A stretch of 64,000 nt of DNA from Flavobacterium panacis (GTDB lineage: Bacteria > Bacteroidota > Bacteroidia > Flavobacteriales > Flavobacteriaceae): positions 248,001-312,000 of the forward strand of contig NZ_JANKMS010000005.1 in NCBI RefSeq assembly GCF_024649945.1, read 5' to 3'. A program made the translations under genes and the position numbers. Each line of letters begins with the position of its first letter. Within the stretch, counting starts at the first letter, position 1. Below, in pieces: positions 1 to 8,958 of this stretch. The notes below the pieces were generated by a model. That model was not told the origin of the DNA, did no database searches, and saw nothing but the letters and a program-made list of their open reading frames with translations.

Positions 1-189
1 TCTACTGAGAATTTAAATAAAATGAATTTATCATTAAATTTAGGAATGGGATTCTTTTATAAATTAAATGACAAATTCCAATTAGATTTTAATCCAATTC
101 TTAAATATTATCTAACCCCTTTTAAAGATTACAGTTCACTAAAACCCTATAGTTTCTCGATTCAATCTGGGGTAACATATAAATTTTAA
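1..189 (+). CDS. C-terminal end of an outer-membrane beta-barrel protein (partial)
   Basis: The first 62 codons are open in frame 1 and end at a TAA at 187-189; the start lies outside the window. The visible part alternates polar and hydrophobic residues in short strands and ends in VTYKF with a terminal Phe, which is typical of the last strand of Gram-negative outer-membrane barrels recognised by the BAM machinery. No motif fixes the family. The AT palindrome that follows (about 190-207) could act as a weak terminator. The barrel assignment is inference from strand pattern and terminal Phe. Confidence 0.6.
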   Translation, partial: STENLNKMNLSLNLGMGFFYKLNDKFQLDFNPILKYYLTPFKDYSSLKPYSFSIQSGVTYKF

Positions 190-271
190 AAAAAATAATT
201 ATTTTTTGTAACTTTTTCGATACTCCTTACGTATAACCATTTGTACACTTTAAAAAATAGGGAGACACAAC

Positions 272-1135
272 ATGAGACAACTTAAAATCACCAAGCAGGT
301 AACTAATCGTGAAACTGCATCGTTAGATAAATATCTACAAGAAATTGGAAAAGTTGACCTAATTACCGCTGATGAAGAGGTAGAATTAGCACAAAGAATA
401 AAGGCTGGTGATCAAAGAGCTTTAGAAAAACTAACAAAAGCCAACCTACGTTTCGTAGTATCTGTGGCTAAACAATATCAAAATCAAGGATTAACTCTTC
501 CGGATTTAATTAATGAAGGAAACTTAGGTTTAATTAAAGCAGCACAACGTTTTGATGAAACTCGTGGTTTCAAATTCATTTCTTACGCTGTATGGTGGAT
601 TCGTCAATCGATTCTTCAAGCATTAGCTGAACAATCTCGTATTGTACGTTTACCATTAAACAAAATTGGTTCTATCAATAAAATCAACAAAATGTATGCG
701 TTATTAGAGCAATCTAACGAGCGTCCGCCTTCTGCTGAAGAAATTGCAAAAGAACTTGATATGACTGTTAACGACGTAAAAGAGTCTATGAAAAACTCTG
801 GACGTCACCTATCTATGGATGCTCCACTTGTTGAAGGAGAAGATTCTAACCTTTATGACGTATTACGTTCTGGCGAATCTCCAAATCCAGATAGAGAATT
901 AATTCACGAATCTCTTCGTACTGAAATCGAACGTTCTTTAGAAACATTAACTCCAAGAGAGGCAGATGTTGTACGTTTGTATTTTGGACTTGGCGACCAA
1001 CACCCAATGACTCTTGAAGAAATTGGTGAAACTTTCGACCTAACTCGTGAGCGTGTTCGTCAGATTAAAGAAAAAGCAATCCGTCGATTGAAACACACTT
1101 CTAGAAGTAAAATCCTTAAAACTTACTTAGGATAA
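272..1135 (+). CDS. rpoD: Primary RNA polymerase sigma factor RpoD
   Basis: Housekeeping sigma-70 factor that directs RNA polymerase to TAnnTTTG promoters in Bacteroidota. The 287-residue protein is short compared with the E. coli factor because it lacks the long N-terminal region 1.1 and the non-conserved insert, as usual in this phylum. Region 2 is visible at about 55-125 ([37 protein letters not shown]), region 3 at about 130-205, and the region 4 helix-turn-helix at about 220-285 ([27 protein letters not shown]). An AGGGAG Shine-Dalgarno-like stretch at 259-264 precedes the ATG by seven bases, unusual among its neighbours. A strong terminator follows at 1276-1308. Identification is secure. 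Confidence 0.97.
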   Translation: MRQLKITKQVTNRETASLDKYLQEIGKVDLITADEEVELAQRIKAGDQRALEKLTKANLRFVVSVAKQYQNQGLTLPDLINEGNLGLIKAAQRFDETRGFKFISYAVWWIRQSILQALAEQSRIVRLPLNKIGSINKINKMYALLEQSNERPPSAEEIAKELDMTVNDVKESMKNSGRHLSMDAPLVEGEDSNLYDVLRSGESPNPDRELIHESLRTEIERSLETLTPREADVVRLYFGLGDQHPMTLEEIGETFDLTRERVRQIKEKAIRRLKHTSRSKILKTYLG

Positions 1136-1149
1136 CAATATTAAATTTC

Positions 1150-1235
1150 AAATTTTTAATCCCGAAACTTCGGGACCAAATTCCAAGTAACAATTGGAAT
1201 TTGGTAATTTTAAAATTGGAATTTTACCCCAAACA
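1150..1235. repeat. Palindromic intergenic repeat with CCAAATTCCAA arms
   Basis: Two small palindromes sit just after rpoD: CCCGAA/TTCGGG (1161-1174) and CCAAATTCCAA/TTGGAATTTGG (1176-1186 and 1194-1204). A similar ATTCCAA/TTGGAAT pair occurs at 20297-20380. This looks like one of several interspersed palindromic families in the genome. No T-tract follows, so it is not the main rpoD terminator. Confidence 0.55.
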
Positions 1236-1275
1236 ACAGTTTGATTGACTGTTCGTTTTTTGATTGATGATTGAA

Positions 1276-1308
1276 ACTCCGGCTGATTACCGGAGTTTTT
1301 TATTTTTT
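1276..1308 (+). terminator. Intrinsic terminator of rpoD
   Basis: ACTCCGG (1276-1282) pairs with CCGGAGT (1290-1296) around a seven-base loop, followed by a long T-rich run to 1308. It is the first good terminator downstream of rpoD. Confidence 0.85.
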
Positions 1309-1327
1309 AGCCTAAAGAGTTTTCTAT

Positions 1328-1486
1328 CGCAAAGAGCGCAAAGAATTACGCTAAGTTCTCAATCTAAGAAAAAATGCTCGCAAAGTCGCAGAGTCGCAAA
1401 GTTTATTACTCTTTGCGACTCTGCGACTTTGCGAGATTCTTTAAAAAAACTTTGTGTGCTTTGCGTAATTCTTTGCGCTCTTTGCG
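1328..1486. repeat. 159-bp double inverted repeat of the CGCAAAG family
   Basis: An outer pair of arms (1328-1351 and 1463-1486) is a perfect 24-bp inverted repeat. An inner pair (1377-1401 and 1411-1435) is a perfect 25-bp inverted repeat around a nine-base loop. Both are built from the units GCAAAG and GCGCAAAG and are more GC-rich than the flanks. An open frame of 75 codons at 1264-1491 runs through the element and is best read as chance. Related arms occur at 29245-29273 and 52323-52468. The 1136-1547 gap holds this element, the terminator and the smaller repeat, and no gene. Confidence 0.85.
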
Positions 1487-1515
1487 GTTAAATTTCAATC
1501 CCAGTTAAAAAAAAT

Positions 1516-1523
1516 TATCTTTG
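1516..1523 (+). promoter_or_regulatory. Probable -7 element of the rpe promoter
   Basis: TATCTTTG matches the Bacteroidota -7 consensus TAnnTTTG and lies 24 bases before the rpe ATG. I see no clear TTG at the -33 position, so the call rests on the -7 box and position. Confidence 0.5.
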
Positions 1524-1547
1524 TAAAAAAACAACACACACTACACA

Positions 1548-2210
1548 ATGAAAAATACATTTATTGCTCCTTCTGTTCTTGCTGCAGATTTTGCTAACCT
1601 ACAGCGCGATGTTGAAATGATTAATAACAGCCAAGCTGATTGGTTTCATATCGATATTATGGATGGAGTTTTTGTACCGAATATCTCTTTTGGAATGCCG
1701 GTTTTAGAAGCTATTTCAAAACATGCAAAAAAATATATCGATGTACATTTAATGATTATCGATCCAGATCGTTACATCAAAACTTTTGCTGATCTTGGCG
1801 CAAATGGACTAACGGTACACTATGAAGCTTGTACACACTTACAAAGAACACTTCAAGCAATAAAAGCTGAAGGAATGAAAGCTGGCGTTGCTATGAATCC
1901 GCATACTAATGTTGATTTATTAGAAGATGTTATCAATGACATTGATGTTGTTTGCATTATGAGCGTAAATCCAGGATTTGGCGGTCAATCATTTATCGAA
2001 AACACTTACGACAAAGTAAAGAAACTAAAAGCTTTAATTACACGTAAAAATGCTTCAACACTAATCGAAATTGACGGTGGTGTAACAAGCAAAAATGCCA
2101 AACAATTAGTAGAAGCTGGAGCAGATGTTCTAGTTGCAGGAAGCTTTGTTTTTAAAGCCGAGAATCCAACACAAACCATTGCCGAGTTAAAAACTCTTAC
2201 TAGTTTTTAA
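1548..2210 (+). CDS. rpe: Ribulose-phosphate 3-epimerase
   Basis: Interconverts ribulose 5-phosphate and xylulose 5-phosphate in the pentose phosphate pathway, in the cytoplasm. The 220-residue length is normal for this TIM-barrel family. Diagnostic motifs are IAPSVLAADFANL near the N-terminus, the metal/catalytic HIDIMDGVFVPNISFG at about 34-49, VHLMI at about 66-70, the phosphate-loop segment MSVNPGFGGQSF in the middle, and IEIDGGV with the second catalytic Asp near 175. The gene stands alone on the plus strand, read from its own probable promoter at 1516-1523, and ends at a terminator shared with the convergent glutaminase gene. Confidence 0.96.
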   Translation: MKNTFIAPSVLAADFANLQRDVEMINNSQADWFHIDIMDGVFVPNISFGMPVLEAISKHAKKYIDVHLMIIDPDRYIKTFADLGANGLTVHYEACTHLQRTLQAIKAEGMKAGVAMNPHTNVDLLEDVINDIDVVCIMSVNPGFGGQSFIENTYDKVKKLKALITRKNASTLIEIDGGVTSKNAKQLVEAGADVLVAGSFVFKAENPTQTIAELKTLTSF

Positions 2211-2230
2211 TTTTATATCTAAAAACATAA

Positions 2231-2270
2231 AATCAAAAAGTCCTAAAAATAATTTTAGGACTTTTTGATT
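2231..2270. terminator. Bidirectional terminator between rpe and the glutaminase gene
   Basis: AATCAAAAAGTCCTAAAA (2231-2248) and its mirror at 2253-2270 form a near-perfect long stem with A-tracts on one side and T-tracts on the other. It sits between two convergent genes, so it can stop transcription from either side. Confidence 0.9.
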
Positions 2271-2288
2271 TATCATACTATACTAATT

Positions 2289-3320
2289 TTACTTAGGCTC
2301 AATCCAATATGGATTTGCCTTAAGCTCTTCAACAATATATTGAATAACTTTTTGTGCCTTTACACTATTCCCAAATTTATCTAAAGGAGGCGAAATAACC
2401 GCAATTCCAAATTTACCTGGACATACTGCTAGCATTCCTCCGCCAACACCACTTTTTGCAGGAAGGCCCGAATTAAACAACCAAATACCTGAATTGTCAT
2501 AGAGTCCTGCAGTCGCCATTACTGGCAACGTATACATTACTGTAGATTGACTTACCACTTTTTTCTTAGTAACCGGATTAACTCCACCATTTGCAAGTGT
2601 GACAGCCATTGTTGCTAAATCTTTTGCATTAACATTCAATGCGCATTGTTTCGTATAAATATCCGTAGCCTGAACAGGATCAAAGTACATTCTGCCATAA
2701 GCTAACAATAAATGCGCAATAGCCTGATTACGCAAATTATCTCCAGCCTCACTAATATAAACAGGACGATTTATGGAAAGTTGCCTTCCTGCAAAGTCGC
2801 TTTGGATTTTCATAATTTCTCTCCATTTTGCTACAGAGTCATTACCTCGAACAAGGCTTGTTGCTGCGATAGCACCAGGATTTACAAGAGGGTTAATTTT
2901 ATCTCCTTTATGCATTTCTACTGCAACAATAGAATTAAAAGGCAATCCTGTCGCATCTACACCTATTTTATCTTGCAAAACTAAAGGCCCTTGTTCTTCA
3001 ATTATTTTGGCCATTGTAAACACTTTCGATATACTCTGTATAGAGACCATCGAAGTTATATCACCTTTAGTATACACCTTTCCGTCTGTAGTGATAAGTG
3101 CAATTCCAAAAATATTAGGATCAACATTGGCTAATTCTTTTATATAGTCAGCGTTTTTTCCTTCTTTTAAATCTTTAAATTTATTAAAGGCATTAGTAAG
3201 GACACTTTCTATATTTTGCTTTGTTAAAATTGTTTGAGAGTAACCTTGATGTGTGATGAAAACGATCATCAGAACAACAAAAAACATTTGTTGCTTTATT
3301 CTAAGAAAAATGTAAGACAT
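2289..3320 (-). CDS. glsA: Glutaminase A with N-terminal export signal
   Basis: Hydrolyses glutamine to glutamate and ammonia. The serine-dependent beta-lactamase-like glutaminase fold is recognised by the SxxK motif (SIQSISK, Ser96 and Lys99), by NPLVNPGAIA, and by the glycine-rich GVGGGMLAVCPG near the C-terminus. Unlike the ~310-residue cytoplasmic enzymes, this 343-residue form starts with a charged, hydrophobic segment ending near QGYSQ that looks like a signal peptide, so it probably acts in the periplasm. An internal ATG at residue 12 could also serve as start and would keep the hydrophobic core. It lies 119 bases downstream of the nuclease gene on the same strand. Confidence 0.9.
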   Translation of the reverse strand: MSYIFLRIKQQMFFVVLMIVFITHQGYSQTILTKQNIESVLTNAFNKFKDLKEGKNADYIKELANVDPNIFGIALITTDGKVYTKGDITSMVSIQSISKVFTMAKIIEEQGPLVLQDKIGVDATGLPFNSIVAVEMHKGDKINPLVNPGAIAATSLVRGNDSVAKWREIMKIQSDFAGRQLSINRPVYISEAGDNLRNQAIAHLLLAYGRMYFDPVQATDIYTKQCALNVNAKDLATMAVTLANGGVNPVTKKKVVSQSTVMYTLPVMATAGLYDNSGIWLFNSGLPAKSGVGGGMLAVCPGKFGIAVISPPLDKFGNSVKAQKVIQYIVEELKANPYWIEPK

Positions 3321-3439
3321 GATATTTTTGGTTTAAAATTAGTCTTTTAAACAGGCAAATAAAAATTACCTTTTATTTTTCATGGCAATACATTCTTTTC
3401 AATACACTTACAGCGTAGATAATCAATATACTATTTAAA

Positions 3440-4225
3440 TTAAAAATTTTTATCGCTTTTCAAATTTTTTAGATTTGGGAAGAAATCAATTCCTGTCATT
3501 TTTTCCAAAGTTTCAATTGAAACAACGAAATCGTAAATTGACTTATCGCTTTTTTCATTTGGAACCAAAAATGCAATTGCTTTGTGCTCTTTTCCCGATT
3601 TGGCTAAAACAATTTTATAGAAATATTTAGGAACAGCAACTTTTTCTGTTCCTATTTTTTTGTCCGTATCTTTCGCAATTCCGCCAGTTACGACATAAAT
3701 ATCATTGTATTTTCCTGCCCAATAACGAGTCTTCTGCTCTATTCTATTCCAGATTCCGGCATTAAATTCTTTTTTCTGAGGCGAAATGTTTGAAGTGTAA
3801 AAAGTATCATTATAAGCACCTTTATTAAATTCCATATCTCCTGCTGGGCAAAGATGTCCTTTATCATATCCTGAATTTTTATAATTTCTCCAATCTGCAG
3901 AACCTGTTGTTACTTTTGGATCTTCAATAAAGTAAGGCCTTTTATAATCGTTGTTTTTCAGGAATTCTTTTTTAAGTTCATAAGCCACCCATTCTGCCTG
4001 TTCAAACTTTTCATTGTACGATAAAGTATAATATTGATGTTTTACAATCTGTTTGGTTGTCGAAGTAGGAAGATAAGCCACAGTGTACAAAGAGTCTGTA
4101 GTATTTGAGTTTCCTTTAAAAGAAATCACTTCATTATTACTTATTTTTTCATTGATTTCTACATTTTCTTTTTTACAAGAAAGCAATGCAAAACTCATCA
4201 AAATCAAACTTAAACAACCTTTCAT
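3440..4225 (-). CDS. DNA/RNA non-specific endonuclease, lipoprotein
   Basis: Member of the ββα-metal nuclease family (NucA/Serratia type) that cuts DNA and RNA without sequence specificity. The catalytic motif appears as DKGH at 121-124 (the family's DRGH, with His124 as general base), followed by LCPAGDM, and the metal-binding segment NAGIWNRIE at about 155-163. Residues 1-17 form a lipoprotein signal with lipobox LLSC, so the mature enzyme should be membrane-anchored outside the cytoplasm. That fits a role in scavenging extracellular nucleic acid. The gene follows the tail-specific protease, but a terminator at 4255-4294 separates them. No inhibitor gene is adjacent. Confidence 0.92.
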   Translation of the reverse strand: MKGCLSLILMSFALLSCKKENVEINEKISNNEVISFKGNSNTTDSLYTVAYLPTSTTKQIVKHQYYTLSYNEKFEQAEWVAYELKKEFLKNNDYKRPYFIEDPKVTTGSADWRNYKNSGYDKGHLCPAGDMEFNKGAYNDTFYTSNISPQKKEFNAGIWNRIEQKTRYWAGKYNDIYVVTGGIAKDTDKKIGTEKVAVPKYFYKIVLAKSGKEHKAIAFLVPNEKSDKSIYDFVVSIETLEKMTGIDFFPNLKNLKSDKNF

Positions 4226-4254
4226 AATTCTATTTTTATTGAGATAAACTTACA

Positions 4255-4294
4255 AAAAAACGCTCCATAAATTCAAAATTTATAGAGCGTTTTT
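4255..4294 (-). terminator. Terminator of the tail-specific protease gene
   Basis: AACGCTCC and its complement flank a second paired segment ATAAATT/AATTTAT. On the minus strand the stem is followed by a seven-base T run. It lies just after the stop codon at 4319. Confidence 0.85.
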
Positions 4295-4318
4295 AAACAA
4301 ATTAAATTCATTTCGAAC

Positions 4319-6508
4319 TTAAGACTTCACTAGTTTATCCTTTTTCATTTTAGGAGAAACATTGTTATTTTTCACCAATCCTTTTGGCTGTAAATCATCT
4401 AAAACATTTAAAGCTTCTTCTACATAAACGTCTTTAGATAATGCCTGATGCCAAGCATCTCTTTTTTCTTTTAAAGAAGCATCTGCTTTTGTTTCAGCTT
4501 CTTCATAAGGAAGAGACTTGAAAATCAGATTGTTTTTGTAATCTGAGATTGGTTTATATTTTTTCCCTTCGTTTTCAACTTGCTCTTGAGTTTGTTTGAA
4601 ACTATTAATGTTCAAGCTGTAAACGTTTTCTTTATTCTTAACATCAATCCATTTTGCGTTATCGTCAATCAATTTGAATTGAGCATTTTGAGCAATTCTG
4701 TTTTTACTATTATTAATAGCTCTAGTAAAATTTTCATTAGAAGTCCAAGTGCTATAATCAGCTGGATCGATTTTATCCCAAGGCATTGCGTTGTCGATAT
4801 CTCTCTCACCCATTTTTAAGTAAGCATAACGATCTGGCATCACAACATCACTATGAACACCTTCTAATTGCGTAGAACCACCATTGATTCTATAGAATTT
4901 TTGTCCAGTAATTTTCAATGCTCCAAGATCTCCGTAATTAGCATTACGAACAAATTGATTCAAATCTAATACATTTTGAACAGTACCTTTACCGTAAGTT
5001 TGTTTACTTCCGATAATTACACCACGTTTGTAATCCTGAATTGCAGCCGCTAAAATCTCAGATGCCGAAGCAGAAAAACTGTTTACCATGATAACTAATG
5101 GTCCGTCCCATTCGATTTTTTTATCTTTATCGTATAAAACTTCTTTCTTTTTACCAGCAGATTTTACTTGAACAATTGGTCCTTCTTCAATAAACAAACC
5201 AGCAATATCAACTACTGTAGAAAGAGATCCTCCACCATCATCACGAACGTCAAGAACAATTCCGTTAATGTTTTCTTTTTTCAGTCTTTCTACTTCAAGA
5301 GCAATATCTTTTCCGGCGTCACGTCCGTCTTTGTTTTCAAAATCGATATAAAATTTAGGAAGATAAATTACTCCATATTTTAAACCATTTTTCTCTACAA
5401 TACTAGACTTCGCATATGTTTCTTCGATTTCAACAACATCTCTGATAATTGAAATTACTTTGATGCTTCCGTCCACTTTTTTCACTGTCAGTTTAACTTC
5501 AGTTCCTTTGTGTCCTTTAATTTTCTTTACCACATCATCTAGACGCATTCCAACAACATCAACAGGCTCTTCATTTCCTTGAGCAACTTTCAGGATTAAA
5601 TCTCCTGCTTCTAATTGTTTTCCTTTCCATGCAGGACCTCCTGAAATCAACTCGTCAATTTGAGTGAAATCATTTTTCTTAGTCAAACGAGCTCCAATAC
5701 CTTCTAATTTACCACTGATATTTACATCAAAACGATCTTTTTCTTCAGGTGCAAAATAGCTAGTATGAGGATCAAAACGTGTCATAATTGAATTCAAATA
5801 CACTGAAAACCAGTATTCTCTATTCAAATCTTTAATTACACTAAAATTATCATCTAACGATTTTAAAGAGCTTTCACGTGTTTCTTTTTCTAAGGTTTCA
5901 AAAGATTTTTCTTTGTAAGCAGCATCTTTTTTCTTCTTTTCGTCTTCAATTTTTTGTTTTGTTACAAGAGAAGAAAGGGTAGATAATTTAATTTGTTTTC
6001 TCCATCTTTCATTAATCTCATTCAAGTTTTTAGCATACGGAATTTTCTCGTAATCAGCATCAAAAGTCTCATCAACATTATAGTTAAATGGCTGTGCTAA
6101 AATCGTTTTGTAACGTTTTTTACTTTCTTCCATACGTTTCATCAATCTTGTATAAGTCAGGTTGAAAAACGTGATATCCTTGTTCAAAAATTGATCGTCA
6201 AGCATTAATTCATATTGCTTAAACTCGTCAATATCAGACTGCAGGAAGAATCTTTTAGAAGGATCTAATGCCTCGATGTAATCTTTAAAAATTCCTTTCG
6301 AGAATTCATCATTTATTTCTGCTGGACTGTAATGTCCTTTTTCAATAACAAATGCTAGTAATTCTAAAAGTGTCTTGTCTCTATTCGGATCCGGGTCGAT
6401 TGTCCTATCAGCATTCATCTTAAATGCAAATAATGTAAGCGATAAGCACAATACGGCTATGAGTATCTTATAATTTCTTTTCATAAACTTTATAATAGCA
6501 TTCATCAA
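4319..6508 (-). CDS. prc: Tail-specific (C-terminal processing) protease
   Basis: Periplasmic serine protease of family S41 that trims or degrades proteins from their C-termini. The 729 residues match the Prc/Tsp subtype. An N-terminal signal anchor (about 12-30) precedes the N-terminal helical domain (about 40-240), a PDZ domain (about 250-340), the S41 core (about 365-560) and a C-terminal Prc-specific domain. The serine-lysine dyad is visible: SFSASASE at 477-484 holds the nucleophile and YGKGTVQ holds Lys507. A KEKRDAWHQALSKD segment near the end is conserved in this subtype. The start is one of two adjacent Met codons. It is divergent from surE. Confidence 0.95.
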   Translation of the reverse strand: MMNAIIKFMKRNYKILIAVLCLSLTLFAFKMNADRTIDPDPNRDKTLLELLAFVIEKGHYSPAEINDEFSKGIFKDYIEALDPSKRFFLQSDIDEFKQYELMLDDQFLNKDITFFNLTYTRLMKRMEESKKRYKTILAQPFNYNVDETFDADYEKIPYAKNLNEINERWRKQIKLSTLSSLVTKQKIEDEKKKKDAAYKEKSFETLEKETRESSLKSLDDNFSVIKDLNREYWFSVYLNSIMTRFDPHTSYFAPEEKDRFDVNISGKLEGIGARLTKKNDFTQIDELISGGPAWKGKQLEAGDLILKVAQGNEEPVDVVGMRLDDVVKKIKGHKGTEVKLTVKKVDGSIKVISIIRDVVEIEETYAKSSIVEKNGLKYGVIYLPKFYIDFENKDGRDAGKDIALEVERLKKENINGIVLDVRDDGGGSLSTVVDIAGLFIEEGPIVQVKSAGKKKEVLYDKDKKIEWDGPLVIMVNSFSASASEILAAAIQDYKRGVIIGSKQTYGKGTVQNVLDLNQFVRNANYGDLGALKITGQKFYRINGGSTQLEGVHSDVVMPDRYAYLKMGERDIDNAMPWDKIDPADYSTWTSNENFTRAINNSKNRIAQNAQFKLIDDNAKWIDVKNKENVYSLNINSFKQTQEQVENEGKKYKPISDYKNNLIFKSLPYEEAETKADASLKEKRDAWHQALSKDVYVEEALNVLDDLQPKGLVKNNNVSPKMKKDKLVKS

Positions 6509-6718
6509 TTTTTTTATCTAAGTTACGTTAAAAACTATGCCACGAGAGCTAACGTCACGATAATTTTTTGTTAAAGATATAAAAATGTTTAATTCGCAAA
6601 AAAGTTCTTTACCTTAGTTGACAAATTTTGCAATATTTGTGACGTATCATGCATAAACAGTCACTTTATTTGTTTTTAAAATCTTACAATTGTTAAAATT
6701 ACACATAATACCTATAAA

Positions 6719-7498
6719 ATGAAAATCCAAAAACCTTTAATATTAGTAACCAACGACGACGGTATCTTGGCTCCCGGAATCAGAGCTCTCATAAGCGTTA
6801 TGGAAACAATCGGCGATGTAATTGTTGTTGCTCCAGATAAACCTCAAAGTGCTATGGGTCATGCCATAACAATCAATAATACTTTATTTCTAGATAAAAT
6901 TTCCAAAGATGGTGACGCTATTGCAGAATACAGCTGTTCTGGAACTCCGGTTGATTGTGTAAAACTGGCAGTAAACGAAATCTTAAAACGCAAGCCTGAT
7001 TTGTGTGTTTCGGGCATCAATCACGGTTCTAATTCTTCTATCAATGTTATTTATTCTGGAACAATGAGCGCTGCAGTTGAAGCTGGAATTGAAGGCATTC
7101 AATCTATTGGTTTTTCTCTATTAGATTTTGACTGGAATGCTGACTTTGAACAGATTAAATCATTTGTCAAAAAAATCACTTTAGAAACTCTCGAAAACAA
7201 ACTACCTCCAGGGGTTGTTTTAAATGTCAATTTTCCAAAATTAAAAGAATCAGAAATCAAAGGAATTAAAGTTTGTCGTCAGGCGAAAGCCTATTACGCT
7301 CAAAAATTTGATAAAAGACAAACTCCTTTCGGGAAAGATTATTACTGGCTTGCAGGAAAATTTGTAAACGAAGATAAAGGCGAAGATACTGACGAATGGG
7401 CGCTAGAAAACGGATATGTTTCTGTCGTTCCTGTTCAGTTTGATCTTACTGCCCATCACTCTATTCAACAACTTAATACTTGGAAATTAAATGATTAA
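6719..7498 (+). CDS. surE: 5'-nucleotidase SurE
   Basis: Metal-dependent phosphatase acting on nucleoside 5'-monophosphates in the cytoplasm, linked to stationary-phase survival. The signature LVTNDDGILAPGI (residues 8-20) supplies the metal-binding Asp pair, and GINHGSNSSINVIYSGTMSAA at about 100-120 supplies the Asn/Ser ligands. The length of 259 residues is usual. The gene overlaps the next small membrane-protein gene by eight bases, so the two are translationally coupled. lpxB follows, a surE-lpxB linkage seen in flavobacteria. Confidence 0.96.
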   Translation: MKIQKPLILVTNDDGILAPGIRALISVMETIGDVIVVAPDKPQSAMGHAITINNTLFLDKISKDGDAIAEYSCSGTPVDCVKLAVNEILKRKPDLCVSGINHGSNSSINVIYSGTMSAAVEAGIEGIQSIGFSLLDFDWNADFEQIKSFVKKITLETLENKLPPGVVLNVNFPKLKESEIKGIKVCRQAKAYYAQKFDKRQTPFGKDYYWLAGKFVNEDKGEDTDEWALENGYVSVVPVQFDLTAHHSIQQLNTWKLND

Positions 7499-7760
7499 AG
7501 AAATAGGAATCGGTTTTTTAATTGGAATTTTTACTGCGCTTTTAGGCAGTTATTTGTTTATTACTTTTTTTACCACTTTTGATATTTCATCTGGTGTTCA
7601 AATCATCAGAAAAAATGGTTACATGGGAAAAATCATCACTCTGGGGACACTTTTAGATCTTGCTGTTTTCACCATTCTTTTAAAAAGAAATAAAGAATTC
7701 ATGGCTCGCGGCGTAATTTTAGCGGTGATTGTACTAGCAATTTCTACATTAATTGTTTAA
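7491..7760 (+). CDS. Small three-segment membrane protein, unknown function
   Basis: The 89-residue protein is almost entirely hydrophobic: one membrane segment at about 5-28 (IGFLIGIFTALLGSYLFITFF), a short charged loop with RKNGYMGK, a second at about 48-63 and a third at about 70-88. No enzymatic motif is visible. Its start overlaps the surE stop by eight bases and it precedes lpxB, suggesting co-expression. The position between surE and lpxB suggests an envelope role, but nothing in the sequence fixes one. Confidence 0.75.
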   Translation: MIKEIGIGFLIGIFTALLGSYLFITFFTTFDISSGVQIIRKNGYMGKIITLGTLLDLAVFTILLKRNKEFMARGVILAVIVLAISTLIV

Positions 7761-7765
7761 AATAT

Positions 7766-7773
7766 TATCTTTG
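7766..7773 (+). promoter_or_regulatory. Probable -7 element before lpxB
   Basis: TATCTTTG matches TAnnTTTG and lies 54 bases before the lpxB ATG, just after the preceding stop codon. The -33 region has no convincing TTG. A small palindrome (ATCCC/GGGAT, about 7779-7797) lies in the leader. Confidence 0.45.
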
Positions 7774-7827
7774 CTCATATCCCTATTTAATGGGATACAA
7801 CTTTAGCACATTTTCAAAAAAACCATC

Positions 7828-8943
7828 ATGAAATACTACATCATTGCAGGTGAAGCCTCTGGAGATTTACACGGTTCTAACTTAATGAAAGCATTATATG
7901 TCGAAGATCCTCAGGCAGAAATTCGTTTTTGGGGAGGTGACTTAATGCAAAAGGCTGGCGGAACTCTTGTAAAACATTACCGTGATCTTGCTTTCATGGG
8001 ATTTATTGAAGTGGTTTTTAACTTAAAAACCATTTTAAACAATATTAAAATCTGTAAAAAAGACATTACGGAGTTTAAACCCGATGTTATCATTTTTATT
8101 GATTACCCTGGTTTTAATATGCGAATTGCTAAATGGGCAAAAGAATTAGGCTATAAAACGCATTACTATATTTCTCCTCAAATTTGGGCTTGGAAAGAAA
8201 ATCGCATTAAAGCAATTAAGCAAGATGTGGATAAAATGTTTGTTATTCTTCCTTTCGAAAAAAGCTTTTATGAGGATAAACACCATTTTCCAGTAGATTT
8301 TGTCGGACATCCTCTAATTGATGCTATCCAGAATCAGCCCGCATTTGATGAAGCTTCATTTAGAAAAGAAAATAATCTAGGCGAAAAACCAATTATTGCT
8401 GTTTTACCAGGAAGCCGTAAACAGGAAATCACTAAAATGCTAAGCGTAATGTTAAGTGTTGTTGATGATTTTCAAGATTATGAATTTGTCATTGCCGGCG
8501 CACCGAGTCAGGATTTCGAATTTTATCAGCAGTTTTTAAAAAATAAAAACATTGCATTTGTTTCGAACAAAACATACAATCTATTGCGTTCAGCAACAGC
8601 TGCACTTGTTACGTCTGGAACCGCTACGCTTGAAACTGCTCTTTTTAAAGTACCAGAAGTGGTTTGTTATAAAGGAAGCGAAGTTTCGTATCAAATTGCC
8701 AAACGCATTATTACTTTAAAATATATTTCTCTCGTAAATTTAATTATGGATCAGGAAGTGGTAACCGAATTGATTCAGGGAGAATGTAACAAAAAACGAA
8801 TTAAAGAAGAACTTCAAAAATTATTAGAACCTAACTATCGCAATAAAGTGCTACAAAATTACGATATATTAGAACAGAAATTAGGCGGAGTTGGCGCAAG
8901 TAAAAAAACAGCCGAACTGATTGTTGCTGATTTGAAAGAATAA
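7828..8943 (+). CDS. lpxB: Lipid-A-disaccharide synthase
   Basis: GT19 glycosyltransferase that joins UDP-2,3-diacylglucosamine and lipid X to form the lipid A disaccharide at the inner membrane. The N-terminal GEASGDLHG (residues 8-16) is diagnostic, as are DYPGFNMR near 94-101, ISPQIWAWKE near 115-124, VGHPLID near 160, and PGSRKQEI near 194-201. C-terminal TSGTATLETAL is the donor-site motif. The length of 371 residues is typical. It confirms an outer membrane with lipopolysaccharide and sits just ahead of an NlpC/P60 lipoprotein gene with a 15-base gap, so they probably share a transcript. Confidence 0.97.
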   Translation: MKYYIIAGEASGDLHGSNLMKALYVEDPQAEIRFWGGDLMQKAGGTLVKHYRDLAFMGFIEVVFNLKTILNNIKICKKDITEFKPDVIIFIDYPGFNMRIAKWAKELGYKTHYYISPQIWAWKENRIKAIKQDVDKMFVILPFEKSFYEDKHHFPVDFVGHPLIDAIQNQPAFDEASFRKENNLGEKPIIAVLPGSRKQEITKMLSVMLSVVDDFQDYEFVIAGAPSQDFEFYQQFLKNKNIAFVSNKTYNLLRSATAALVTSGTATLETALFKVPEVVCYKGSEVSYQIAKRIITLKYISLVNLIMDQEVVTELIQGECNKKRIKEELQKLLEPNYRNKVLQNYDILEQKLGGVGASKKTAELIVADLKE

Positions 8944-8958
8944 TTTAAAAATTGAGTT

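Noticed and set aside
1264..1491. Open frame of 75 codons downstream of rpoD
   Set aside because: It runs through the terminator and the perfect inverted repeats; the reading frame is a by-product of the repeat.
2712..3147. Plus-strand frames opposite the glutaminase gene
   Set aside because: They are antisense to a clearly conserved enzyme with intact motifs and have no recognisable product.
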